Shown one piece after another: positions 18,700 through 26,363 of a stretch of 64,000 nucleotides of DNA. The position numbers and the translations under genes are program-made. Below the pieces are notes generated by a model. It was not told the origin of the DNA. It was given only the letters and a program-made list of their open reading frames with translations, and searched no databases. Origin of the DNA: Bacillus sp. FJAT-14578 (GTDB lineage: Bacteria; Bacillota; Bacilli; Bacillales; Bacillaceae_H). The DNA lies in NCBI RefSeq assembly GCF_000504165.1, contig NZ_AYSE01000005.1, positions 372,001 through 436,000 on the forward strand, written 5' to 3'. The stretch's first letter is position 1, and each line of letters begins with the position of its first letter.

Positions 18700-19696
18700 A
18701 TTTTCCTTCTAAGAAGAACTTTTCAATATCATCAAGCATTAAGTTCGCTGCTTTTACGCCGCCGGCTGTGTTCCAAATAGGATCACTGACTTTATGAATA
18801 TTGCCTGCTTTTACAGCATTTAAGTTTTTGAATAATGGGTCGTTGATCCATTCTTCTTCCAGCTTTGTCGCTTCACCGTCACCTGTTTCATAAGAGAAGT
18901 AGAAGATGACGTCTCCATCCATAGCAGGAATACGCTCTTTTGTCGCATTCTTTTCAGCGAAGTCATTTACGTTTTGAGATTCAGGTCGTGCAAAGCCTAA
19001 CTGATCTAAAATAACACCAGAGAACGTATCTTTATGATAAATACGAACATCTCCGGCCATGAAACGTACAATAGACACTTCTTTCTGAAGTTGATCGCCC
19101 AGTTTGCCTTTTAAGTCAGCAACACGGCTATCGAACTCTTCCATGACTTTTTTGCCTTCTTCTTCTTTATTGACAGCTTTTGAATAAAGCTCGAAATTCA
19201 ATTTCCAATCACCGCGTAAGTCTTCAGCGAAGACGGTTGGAGCGATAGCGCTTAATTGCTCGTACACGGCTTCTTGACGCATTTTGTTCCCGATAATTAA
19301 ATCCGGTTTTAAAGAAGCGATTGTTTCCAAGCTTGGCTCACTTTCTGTCCCAACACTTTTCACATCTTTCATTTCCTCTTTAATATGGTCATACCATGGG
19401 TCGCCTAACCATGATTCAACAGCGCCAACTGGTGTTACTCCCAACGTTAGAAGGGCTTCTGTTCCTTCATTTGTTAAGATAACGACACGTTCCGGTGTTC
19501 CTTTAAGTTCTGTTGTTCCCATCGCATGTTCGACTGTATAAGGTTTGCTTTCCGTCGTTTTTGGTTCACTTGCTGCTTTGTCTTCTTCAGTAGCTTGCTT
19601 TTCCGTATTGCCGCAGCCAGCCAGTGCAAAAAGTGCAACAAGCATGAAAGCTGCCAGCAACGAAGAGAAGCGGTTTTGTTTCAAGTATGTAAGCAT
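18698..19696 (-). CDS. yfiY: Siderophore-iron ABC transporter, substrate-binding lipoprotein (YfiY-like)
   Basis: 332 residues. Signal peptide with lipobox LAGC, Cys28 as the lipid site, followed by an acidic linker. The FecB/periplasmic-binding type III fold shows RVVILTNEGTEALLTLGVTPVGAVESWLGDPW and LKPDLIIGNKMRQE. Most like B. subtilis YfiY, which binds hydroxamate siderophores of the schizokinen/arthrobactin type. GGAGGG precedes the ATG. Divergent from its permease genes with two Fur boxes between. Confidence 0.85.
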   Translation of the reverse strand: MLTYLKQNRFSSLLAAFMLVALFALAGCGNTEKQATEEDKAASEPKTTESKPYTVEHAMGTTELKGTPERVVILTNEGTEALLTLGVTPVGAVESWLGDPWYDHIKEEMKDVKSVGTESEPSLETIASLKPDLIIGNKMRQEAVYEQLSAIAPTVFAEDLRGDWKLNFELYSKAVNKEEEGKKVMEEFDSRVADLKGKLGDQLQKEVSIVRFMAGDVRIYHKDTFSGVILDQLGFARPESQNVNDFAEKNATKERIPAMDGDVIFYFSYETGDGEATKLEEEWINDPLFKNLNAVKAGNIHKVSDPIWNTAGGVKAANLMLDDIEKFFLEGK

Positions 19697-19714
19697 ATAA
19701 TGTCCCTCCGCTTT

Positions 19715-19729
19715 TGAAAATGATTTTCA
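19715..19729. promoter_or_regulatory. Fur box (yfiY side)
   Basis: TGAAAATGATTTTCA is a perfect 7-1-7 inverted repeat matching the Bacillus Fur consensus (TGATAATnATTATCA) at 13 of 15 or better. It lies 19 bp before the lipoprotein start. Implies iron-repressed expression. Confidence 0.85.
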
Positions 19730-19778
19730 TTTACAATTAGATATTATTCGAATTTTGAAAGCGTGTCAACAATAAAAA

Positions 19779-19793
19779 TGAAAATGATTCTCA
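19779..19793. promoter_or_regulatory. Fur box (permease side)
   Basis: TGAAAATGATTCTCA, a 7-1-7 Fur-type site with one mismatch between arms, 73 bp before the permease start. Together with the site at 19715 it allows Fur to control both divergent units. Confidence 0.8.
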
Positions 19794-19865
19794 AAGTCAT
19801 TGACAGCTTTTTTCCCATCTCCTAAACTTAAAGTAGAAATAGGAATATTAGAGGAGAAGAACGAA

Positions 19866-20870
19866 ATGCTGCTAAGAAATACTGGAGGAAAAGTGCTGGG
19901 ACTCGTCATGGGTTTATTGGTGCTATGTATATTTATTATTTTAAGCATTGTACTTGGCTATACGGATACGAGCTTTAAAACAGCGATCCAAGCCTTTCAA
20001 CAGTTTGATGGATCGAATGAACATATCATCTTGCGGGATGTTCGTCTTCCGAGGGCGTTAATTGGAACGGCGGTAGGAAGCAGCCTTGGGATAGCCGGGG
20101 CCCTGCTTCAAGCTTTAACGAAAAACCCGCTTGCGTCTCCAGACATTCTTGGATTTAATGCAGGTGCCAGCTTCTTCATTGTGGTCGCTCTTATGATTTT
20201 TTCAATTGGTTCATTGCAGGCGATTACATGGCTTGCCTTTGCGGGAGCGGCTTTGGCAGCATTTATTGTTTACTTTCTAGGATCGGTCGGACGAGAAGGA
20301 CTGACTCCAATGAAATTAGCGCTTGCGGGAGCCGCTATAGCAGCTCTTTTTTCATCTTTGACTCAAGGACTTTTGGTCATGGATGAGTCGGCTCTTGAAC
20401 AAGTGCTATTTTGGATGGCGGGGTCGATACAAGGACGAAAGCTTGAGATTTTGTCTTCTGTTTTTCCTTACCTTTTAGTCGGTACGCTCGTTTCCTTTTT
20501 AATGGCTAATAAAATTAATATTTTGACGATGGGGGAAGACGTAGCAAAAGGGCTCGGCCAACGCACAGGCACGGTCAAACTCATAACGGGCATAACGGTC
20601 ATCCTGCTTGCAGGAGGATCTGTAGCGGTCGCTGGTCCGATTGGGTTTATCGGAATCGTGGTTCCTCATATTGTCCGGTCATTAGTCGGGAATGATTATC
20701 GGTGGATTCTCCCTTATTGCGGGGTCGTCGGCGGCATTTTGCTTTTAGTGGCAGATATTGGCGCCCGGTACATCATTATGCCGGAGGAAGTACCTGTCGG
20801 AATTATGACGGCTTTGATTGGAACACCATTCTTTATCTACATTGCACGTAAAGGAGGCCGAACATCATGA
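19866..20870 (+). CDS. yfiZ: Iron-siderophore ABC transporter permease (YfiZ-like)
   Basis: 334-residue FecCD-type permease with about nine or ten membrane helices and the motifs ILRDVRLPRALIG, ALTKNPLASPDILGFNAGA and GPIGFIGIVVPHIVR. The ATG at 19866 follows GGAGAAG; an upstream ATG at 19800 overlaps the promoter region and has no site. Its stop overlaps the next permease start (ATGA). Confidence 0.9.
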   Translation: MLLRNTGGKVLGLVMGLLVLCIFIILSIVLGYTDTSFKTAIQAFQQFDGSNEHIILRDVRLPRALIGTAVGSSLGIAGALLQALTKNPLASPDILGFNAGASFFIVVALMIFSIGSLQAITWLAFAGAALAAFIVYFLGSVGREGLTPMKLALAGAAIAALFSSLTQGLLVMDESALEQVLFWMAGSIQGRKLEILSSVFPYLLVGTLVSFLMANKINILTMGEDVAKGLGQRTGTVKLITGITVILLAGGSVAVAGPIGFIGIVVPHIVRSLVGNDYRWILPYCGVVGGILLLVADIGARYIIMPEEVPVGIMTALIGTPFFIYIARKGGRTS

Positions 20871-21922
20871 GGAAATATACTTCTTTCAGGGCCGCCAAAG
20901 GAACCATTTCATTTTTGTTGGATCGAAAAGCCCTTATGATTAACGTTGCCTTTCTGTTGGGCCTTTTGCTTGTTTTCCTTATTAGTGCAGGAATGGGCGA
21001 ACAATTTATTCAACCTTGGGATGTCATGAATATATTATTTGGACACGGAACGGAATTCGAACAACTCATTGTTCATTCGTTTCGAATGCCGCGCATCCTC
21101 ATCGCCATTTTAGTTGGGATGAGCCTCGCCGTGGCGGGAACCATCTTACAAGCCATTGTCCGAAACCCATTGGCATCCCCCGATATTATTGGAATTACAG
21201 GCGGTGCATCCGTGGCGGTCGTTCTATTTTTGGCCGTGTTCAGTAATGGAAGCAACGCTTTAACCGTAAGCATTCACTGGATGCCGTTGAGCGCTTTTAT
21301 TGGTGCGACGGTTGTAGCACTGCTTCTTTATATGCTGGCCTGGAAAAATGGATTGTCGCCGATTCGATTAGTGTTGGTCGGCATTGGAATGTGGGCTTTA
21401 ACGAAGGCCTTAACGGACTTATTTATGTTGTTGGGACCTATCTATCGTGCGAGTCAGGCAAATATTTGGATTACAGGATCCGTTTACGGAGCAAATTGGA
21501 ATAATGTTTATATTTTAACTCCGATTACCATTACCTTGCTTGTCATAGCAATGGTTATGATAAGAAATGTTAATATTCAGGAGCTTGGGGAAGAAATTGC
21601 GATAGGTGTGGGAACAAGCATTCAAAGGCAGCGTTTCAGTTTATTGCTTCTTAGTACCGCGTTAATTGGCAGTGCTGTCGCTTTTGCAGGAGGAATCGGC
21701 TTCGTTGGATTGATGGCACCTCACATTTCAAGGAGACTTGTCGGCTCCTCGTTTGGTGCCCTGCTTCCTTTATCGGCACTCATCGGAGCGATATTGGTAT
21801 TAATAGCCGATTCAATCGGCCGAACGTTTTTCTTGCCGATTGAAGTTCCTGCGGGAGTATTTACGGCAGCAATCGGTGCACCTTATTTTATCTATCTTTT
21901 ATATAAACAGCGAAACGCTTAA
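20867..21922 (+). CDS. yfhA: Iron-siderophore ABC transporter permease (YfhA-like)
   Basis: 351-residue second FecCD permease, with VHSFRMPRILIAILVGMSLAVAG, AIVRNPLASPDIIGITGGA and GIGFVGLMAPHISRRLVG. It forms a heterodimer channel with the preceding permease and is translationally coupled to it by a four-base overlap. Confidence 0.9.
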   Translation: MRKYTSFRAAKGTISFLLDRKALMINVAFLLGLLLVFLISAGMGEQFIQPWDVMNILFGHGTEFEQLIVHSFRMPRILIAILVGMSLAVAGTILQAIVRNPLASPDIIGITGGASVAVVLFLAVFSNGSNALTVSIHWMPLSAFIGATVVALLLYMLAWKNGLSPIRLVLVGIGMWALTKALTDLFMLLGPIYRASQANIWITGSVYGANWNNVYILTPITITLLVIAMVMIRNVNIQELGEEIAIGVGTSIQRQRFSLLLLSTALIGSAVAFAGGIGFVGLMAPHISRRLVGSSFGALLPLSALIGAILVLIADSIGRTFFLPIEVPAGVFTAAIGAPYFIYLLYKQRNA

Positions 21923-21940
21923 GGAAGGGGCGGTCAATAA

Positions 21941-22765
21941 ATGCATGCGTTACAAACGGAATTACTTACGTTGTCTTACGGAGATACCGTCATCATAGAA
22001 GAATTGGATTTAACTGTTCCGAAAGGGGAAATCACGGTTTTTATCGGGAGCAACGGCTGCGGGAAGTCTACGCTTTTACGTTCATTGGCACGCTTATTAA
22101 AGCCGTACTCAGGATCTATCTTGATTGAGGGGGAGATGGTTTCTAAGCTTCCCACAAAGGAGATTGCCAAACAATTGGCCATTCTGCCTCAAGGGCCTGT
22201 CGCTCCAGAAGGTTTGACTGTTTTGCAATTAGTCAAGCAAGGGCGTTATCCATACCAGAAATGGTATCGCCAGTGGTCTGAAGAAGATGAGCGGGTGGTG
22301 TACGATGCATTACGGGCAACGGGAATGGAACATCTGGCAGATCGTTTGGTCGATTCCTTGTCTGGAGGTCAAAGGCAACGCGCTTGGATCGCGATGACAT
22401 TGGCACAAGATACAGATATTATTTTATTGGATGAACCGACCACCTACTTAGACATGACTCATCAAATTGAAATTCTGGATTTGTTATTTGAGTTAAATGA
22501 AAAAGAAAAGCGTACGATCGTGATGGTACTCCACGATTTGAATTTGGCCTGTCGTTATGCCCATCATGTAGTAGCCATCAAAAATAAAACCGTTTATGCA
22601 CAGGGGAAACCTGAACAAGTCATTAGTGAAGAGCTTGTAAAAAATGTGTTTAATATGAATTGTGAAGTGACCGTTGATCCAATCTTTGGAACGCCTTTAT
22701 GTATTCCTCATGGAAGAGGAAGATATGTTGGGCGCAAGGCGGGGAAAAATCATGAAGCAATTTAA
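21941..22765 (+). CDS. yusV: Iron-siderophore ABC transporter ATPase (YusV-like)
   Basis: 274 residues. Walker [10 protein letters not shown] at 36-44, Q-loop near QGPVAPEG, signature LSGGQ at 140-144, Walker B IILLDEP at 160-166, H-loop VLHDL. FecE/FhuC class. In B. subtilis the YusV ATPase serves several siderophore importers from a separate locus; here it is directly downstream of the permeases. AAGGAAGGGGCGG precedes the ATG. Confidence 0.92.
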   Translation: MHALQTELLTLSYGDTVIIEELDLTVPKGEITVFIGSNGCGKSTLLRSLARLLKPYSGSILIEGEMVSKLPTKEIAKQLAILPQGPVAPEGLTVLQLVKQGRYPYQKWYRQWSEEDERVVYDALRATGMEHLADRLVDSLSGGQRQRAWIAMTLAQDTDIILLDEPTTYLDMTHQIEILDLLFELNEKEKRTIVMVLHDLNLACRYAHHVVAIKNKTVYAQGKPEQVISEELVKNVFNMNCEVTVDPIFGTPLCIPHGRGRYVGRKAGKNHEAI

Positions 22766-23534
22766 TGAGGCGGAATTAAAGATTCTGAAAGAAAATTATC
22801 GTCTTACCATTGCTTCAAACCCATCCCCGTTATCTATTAAAGTCATCGAGTTGACGAATGAAATCCAGTTAAGCGAGTACTTACTAAAAGTTCGAGAGAG
22901 GATAGAAGCTGCCAATCTTATGGTAGCTGCTTCTCTCTTTGTTAAAAGATATAGCTTTGCGGTTTTGTCGGCTCTTTATTCTATGAGCGTTTGGAATAAG
23001 CGTCTCAACTTTTCGCTGGAAAATGTATCGCTGGAAACATTAGATGAGGAAGACGTGTTTTGGCTTCCTTCTTTTAAACTTCATGAGCTATCCGTAGAAG
23101 AAGCCGCTGATGGCAATCGATTACCATGGCGTGACAGTGTGCTCCAGCATATTTTTAGCAATCATGTGGATGTATTGTTCACTCATATTATCAAGGTTTG
23201 TAAGCTGACGAAACTGATCATGTGGGAAAATCTTTATGTGTATGTTTGCTGGATGTACGAAAAACTATTAAATGACACCTCACTTTCCCATATTCACCAC
23301 CAAATACAGGAAGACTTTCAATATATTCTAAAAACCGCACCAGGTCATTTGTTCGGTTCCTATCACCGAAACCCATTCTTGAGATACGACAAAGCGAATT
23401 CTAAGAATAAGGCAGAAGACCAAGATACTCGGGTCCGCCAAACATGCTGTTTTGCATATTTAACGGCTATGAAGGGACAGCATTGTAAAATATGTCCTGT
23501 AAGCTGCAGGCGACGTCAAGCAGGAGAGAAATAA
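22752..23534 (+). CDS. FhuF-like siderophore-iron reductase
   Basis: 260 residues from the ATG at 22752, overlapping the ATPase gene by 14 bases. The C-terminus has Cys232-Cys233, Cys245 and Cys248 ([19 protein letters not shown]), close to the C-C-x10-C-x2-C pattern that holds the 2Fe-2S cluster of FhuF, which reduces Fe3+ on imported siderophores. The rest is weakly recognisable and IucA/IucC-tail-like. Operon position after the importer supports the role. Confidence 0.75.
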   Translation: MKQFNEAELKILKENYRLTIASNPSPLSIKVIELTNEIQLSEYLLKVRERIEAANLMVAASLFVKRYSFAVLSALYSMSVWNKRLNFSLENVSLETLDEEDVFWLPSFKLHELSVEEAADGNRLPWRDSVLQHIFSNHVDVLFTHIIKVCKLTKLIMWENLYVYVCWMYEKLLNDTSLSHIHHQIQEDFQYILKTAPGHLFGSYHRNPFLRYDKANSKNKAEDQDTRVRQTCCFAYLTAMKGQHCKICPVSCRRRQAGEK

Positions 23535-23552
23535 GAAAGGGGACATTGAACA

Positions 23553-23807
23553 ATGGATGAGAAATTTAAAGCGCAAGTAGACGGATTAATGGAAAAGTAT
23601 ACAGAATTATTGTTAGGAGAAGCATCAGAGGATTTAGTTGAAAAGGTCAAGCTTTGGGCATTGTATACCCATATTGCCAAATCAATGCCGGCGCTTGCCA
23701 AGCATTGGAATGAAACATATCCGGAGGCCAAAGCGGAGATGATGAAGGTAATCGGTGACATTAAAGCATTAAATGAACAGCACCGTGCCCAAACATCAAA
23801 AAAATGA
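23553..23807 (+). CDS. yusU: DUF2573 family protein (YusU-like)
   Basis: 84 residues, soluble, mostly helical and charged, with LWALYTHIAKSMPALAKHWNETYPEAK as the most distinctive part. Resembles B. subtilis YusU, the neighbour of yusV there too. AAGGGGACATT precedes the ATG 18 bp after the reductase. Function unknown. Confidence 0.75.
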   Translation: MDEKFKAQVDGLMEKYTELLLGEASEDLVEKVKLWALYTHIAKSMPALAKHWNETYPEAKAEMMKVIGDIKALNEQHRAQTSKK

Positions 23808-23852
23808 AAAGGATTAAAAAATTCGTCTATTCATACTGGAAAACAGTTTGGT

Positions 23853-23905
23853 AAAGAGGTGTTCCAAAACTACCGTGCTTCGTGGATTTGGAACACCTCT
23901 TTTTT
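23853..23905. terminator. Terminator after the siderophore operon
   Basis: AAAGAGGTGTTCCAAA pairs with TTTGGAACACCTCTTT and a T-run follows; A-rich on the other side, so probably bidirectional between yusU and the convergent coat gene. Confidence 0.85.
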
Positions 23906-23957
23906 GAGTTGCCAACGCCTCTCAAGGTTGAACAGTCGCCTTCACTTTTCTTAGTAA

Positions 23958-24278
23958 TCAGTGAACGGGAAACTGGGATTTGTAGCCGGTAAATTGCTGG
24001 TAAGATTGCTGCAATTTTTGTTGTTCTGCCGCTTCGATGCCGTACCAGCCTTTTTTGAACATTAAGTTATAAAGCTCACGCTGGGCATTTTGCGTTTCGG
24101 TAAAAACCCCCAAGATGTCTTGATAAAGGGTGTCATGGCTACATTCGTGGAGCGCTGTACAGTAGGAAGACGTCATATATTTTTCGGTAGCCAACATTTC
24201 ATTGATAAAATCACGGTCATTCATTTCCGGTGTTTTGGGAACTTGTGTTTCCTGGTTCTGGATTTTATTTTGGTTCAT
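23958..24278 (-). CDS. yusN: Spore coat protein, CotF family (YusN-like)
   Basis: 106 residues from the ATG at 24278, which has AAGGAG eight bases before it (the GTG at 24287 is too close to that site). EMNDRDFINEMLATEKYMTSSYCTALHECSH is typical of CotF-like ferritin-fold coat proteins, and GWYGIEAAEQQKLQQSYQQF follows. In B. subtilis yusN is in the same yus region. Likely expressed in the mother cell. Confidence 0.8.
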   Translation of the reverse strand: MNQNKIQNQETQVPKTPEMNDRDFINEMLATEKYMTSSYCTALHECSHDTLYQDILGVFTETQNAQRELYNLMFKKGWYGIEAAEQQKLQQSYQQFTGYKSQFPVH

Positions 24279-24290
24279 GATTTTCACTCC

Positions 24291-24560
24291 TTATTGAAGC
24301 ATTTGAGATTGCTGGGTGTTTTGTAAGTGTTGAAGAATTTTATCATAATGGCGCTGATGCATTTGGCAGCATTGCTCAATCGCTTTTGAAACCTCTTGGT
24401 CCTGACATTGTGCGGCAAAGGAATGAGCCTTTTTAATAGCGAGTAAGTTCCAAGACAGCATATCTGTCAAGTATAATGAATCCTTTGTAGAAATCACTTG
24501 CGGGGGCTGCGGCATCATGGCGGTTTGCTGGTTTTGCTGGTTTTGCGGTTGCATTTGCAT
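24291..24560 (-). CDS. Small CotF-related coat protein
   Basis: 89 residues. A Gln/Met/Asn/Pro-rich head (MQMQPQNQQNQQTAMMPQ) and a helical part (DSLYLTDMLSWNLLAIKKAH ... QCCQMHQRHYDKILQHL) like the first helices of CotF-type proteins. AGGAGG lies nine bases before the ATG. It is 12 bp ahead of the yusN-like gene, so they form an operon, presumably coat subunits. Confidence 0.75.
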   Translation of the reverse strand: MQMQPQNQQNQQTAMMPQPPQVISTKDSLYLTDMLSWNLLAIKKAHSFAAQCQDQEVSKAIEQCCQMHQRHYDKILQHLQNTQQSQMLQ

Positions 24561-24590
24561 CTTAACTTACCTCCTATAGAAAACATTTGT

Positions 24591-24650
24591 CCCGCATTAA
24601 CGGGCAGTAAGCCCCCACTTCAAGGCTTGAGAGTCTAAGTGGGGGATGAA
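24591..24650 (+). mobile_element. IS200/IS605-type right-end (omega-RNA-like) remnant
   Basis: CCCGCATTAACGGGCAGTAA followed by a hairpin CCCCCACTT...AAGTGGGGG and GATGAAG. This arrangement resembles, from memory, the 3' end of tnpB-bearing IS605 elements in Firmicutes, where it forms the end of the omega RNA. No tnpA or tnpB is present, so only the end or a non-autonomous derivative remains. Confidence 0.45.
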
Positions 24651-24916
24651 GAAAAACCCCCACTGATGGAAGTTTCCTTTATCGTGTAGTCTCGTTCCAA
24701 TGGGTTTTAAAGCCCTTATGGATGAAGTTCCTTTCATAGTGTGGCATGTCTGATTTATTCCTATGCAAGGTAAAAGGTAACGGAAGCATAAAGATTTTTT
24801 ATCTGTTATCCAAACGAATGAAGAGGTGTCAAATACTGCCACGAAACATATAATGTGGTATCTCGTTTTGTTCGTTCTAGATACATAACTATTTGTTAAG
24901 GACAGGAGGAACGATC
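24651..24916 (+). other. Region upstream of fadM, no gene
   Basis: Contains two similar segments, GATGGAAGTTTCCTTTATCG near 24665 and GATGAAGTTCCTTTCATAG near 24721, about 56 bp apart, perhaps also remnants of the element at 24591. The minus-strand open frame here has no ribosome binding site and no recognisable product. A clear fadM promoter is not seen. Confidence 0.4.
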
Positions 24917-25834
24917 ATGGAACAAATCATGAGAAACTTTTTCTTGTTTTTATCGAAGAATAGAATGCTTACAAAAATGGCAAAGAAATACGGACGCCGC
25001 TTTGGGTCAGCACGCTTTGTGGCAGGAGAAACGATAGAAGAAGCCGTTCGGGTCATTGAGGGGTTAAATGGGAAAAACTTAGCGGTAACCATCGATTATT
25101 TGGGAGAATTTGTGGATAATGAGCAAGAAGCGAATGAGATGGTTAATGAATCGCTGGAGGCGATTAAAAGGATTAAGGATGAGAAGTTGAATGCTCAGCT
25201 TTCGCTTAAGTTGACGTCAATGGGACTTGATATTTCAGAGGAAGTCGTATTGAAGAACATGGAGAAAATTTTACAGGCGGCCAAGAAAAGCGGCATCTTT
25301 GTCACGATTGACATGGAAGATTATTCGCGCTGCCAGAAGACAATTGAAATTTACAAAATATTAAGATCAAGCTTTGACAATGTAGGAACAGTGATTCAAG
25401 CTTATTTGTATCGAGCGGAGAAAGATATTGCAGACCTAAATGAATATCGGGCGAATTTACGGCTTGTAAAGGGGGCCTATAAAGAGTCTTCTGCTGTAGC
25501 TTTCCCCGAAAAGAAGAAAGTGGACGAAAATTTTAAAAAGATGATTAAGCGGCACTTGTTGAATGGAAATTACACGGCCGTAGCCACACATGATGATACG
25601 ATTATTGACTACACAAGGCAGTTTGTAAAAAAACATGGCATTTCTAATGACCGCTTTGAATTTCAAATGTTATATGGAATCCGCCTGGAAAAACAAGAGG
25701 AACTTGCCAGAGAAGGATATGCGATGAGAGTATATGTTCCATATGGAACAGACTGGTATGGCTATTTCATGCGCCGGTTAGCCGAACGTCCAGCGAATGT
25801 CGCTTTTGTATTAAAAGGAATCTTTAAAAAGTAG
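24917..25834 (+). CDS. fadM: Proline dehydrogenase
   Basis: 305-residue FAD-dependent (beta/alpha)8 enzyme oxidising proline to pyrroline-5-carboxylate. Typical motifs are LSLKLTSMGLDIS, VTIDMEDYSRC, VIQAYLYRAEKDI, LRLVKGAYKES, ATHDDTIID, FEFQMLYGIR and RVYVPYGTDWYGYFMRRLAERP. AGGAGG lies before the ATG at 24917. The B. subtilis gene yusM/fadM has the same position next to fadNAE. Its partner pyrroline-5-carboxylate dehydrogenase is not in the window. Confidence 0.93.
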   Translation: MEQIMRNFFLFLSKNRMLTKMAKKYGRRFGSARFVAGETIEEAVRVIEGLNGKNLAVTIDYLGEFVDNEQEANEMVNESLEAIKRIKDEKLNAQLSLKLTSMGLDISEEVVLKNMEKILQAAKKSGIFVTIDMEDYSRCQKTIEIYKILRSSFDNVGTVIQAYLYRAEKDIADLNEYRANLRLVKGAYKESSAVAFPEKKKVDENFKKMIKRHLLNGNYTAVATHDDTIIDYTRQFVKKHGISNDRFEFQMLYGIRLEKQEELAREGYAMRVYVPYGTDWYGYFMRRLAERPANVAFVLKGIFKK

Positions 25835-25836
25835 CT

Positions 25837-25886
25837 GGGATGACCTAAAAGGGATATTTTTCTTCTTTTGGGTCATCCCTTGCTTT
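25837..25886 (+). terminator. Terminator after fadM
   Basis: GGGATGACCTAAAAG pairs with CTTTTGGGTCATCCC across a T-rich loop, followed by TTGCTTTTCTTT. Shared between fadM and the convergent yuzL remnant. Confidence 0.75.
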
Positions 25887-25889
25887 TCT

Positions 25890-26040
25890 TTATTGGTCTT
25901 GCATATTAGCCTTTGTGTATTGTTGGTTTTGCGAAGTACGTTTGCCTCCGCTATCCCTTTCAATTGTTGGTCCCGCATCTCCTTTAACGCTTGCCGCGCT
26001 AATTCCCGCTTTGGAAGGATGTTTTTTTATTTTTGCCATT
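25890..26040 (-). pseudogene. yuzL: YuzL-like small protein with a frameshift
   Basis: The ATG at 26040, with GGAGGTG before it, starts MAKIKKHPSKAGISAASVKG, then the frame ends shortly after (RCGTNN stop). One base later in phase, the next stretch continues DAGPTIERDSGGKRTSQNQ through QYTKANMQDQ and a stop at 25890. Together they give about 49 residues resembling the YuzL family. One extra A near 25979-25981 breaks it. True pseudogene or a sequencing error. Confidence 0.7.
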
Positions 26041-26323
26041 GTATTCACCTCCGATTATTAGATTACCCGTAGTTAGAGAAATCATTTATCCTAAGATTTG
26101 GGCAATGATTTCAAGTATATGAGGCATCTTACGAATGTCAGTAAATATTCATGAATGCTAATCGTCCGTTCACCCAAAATCCCGGTTAGTTCCGTTGAAC
26201 GGGAATCATCTCTTCTTATTTTTAATTAAACTGAATTTTTAGTTTTTTATATTGCGAAGATTCAAAAAATGTTCTATATTTGAATTAGAAAACAAGTAAA
26301 GTTCTCTTTTTTTGGATAAAAAA
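26041..26323. other. Region upstream of fadN, no gene
   Basis: About 280 bp between the yuzL remnant and the FadR box. It has a half-palindrome AATATTCATGAAT near 26148 that resembles part of the FadR site, and CCGTTCA / TGAACGG about 30 bp apart near 26167. The fadN promoter should lie just before 26324. Confidence 0.4.
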
Positions 26324-26341
26324 TGAATGAATATTCATTCA
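26324..26341 (+). promoter_or_regulatory. FadR operator upstream of fadN
   Basis: TGAATGAATATTCATTCA is a perfect 18-bp palindrome and matches the Bacillus FadR consensus (TGAATGANTANTCATTCA). It lies 22 bp before the fadN start, so it probably overlaps the transcription start. Long-chain acyl-CoA would release FadR and induce fadNAE. Confidence 0.92.
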
Positions 26342-26363
26342 AGATATAAAGGGGGATATAGGT

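Noticed and set aside
24597-24842. Minus-strand 81-codon open frame over the IS605-like remnant
   Set aside because: No ribosome binding site and it runs through the hairpins.
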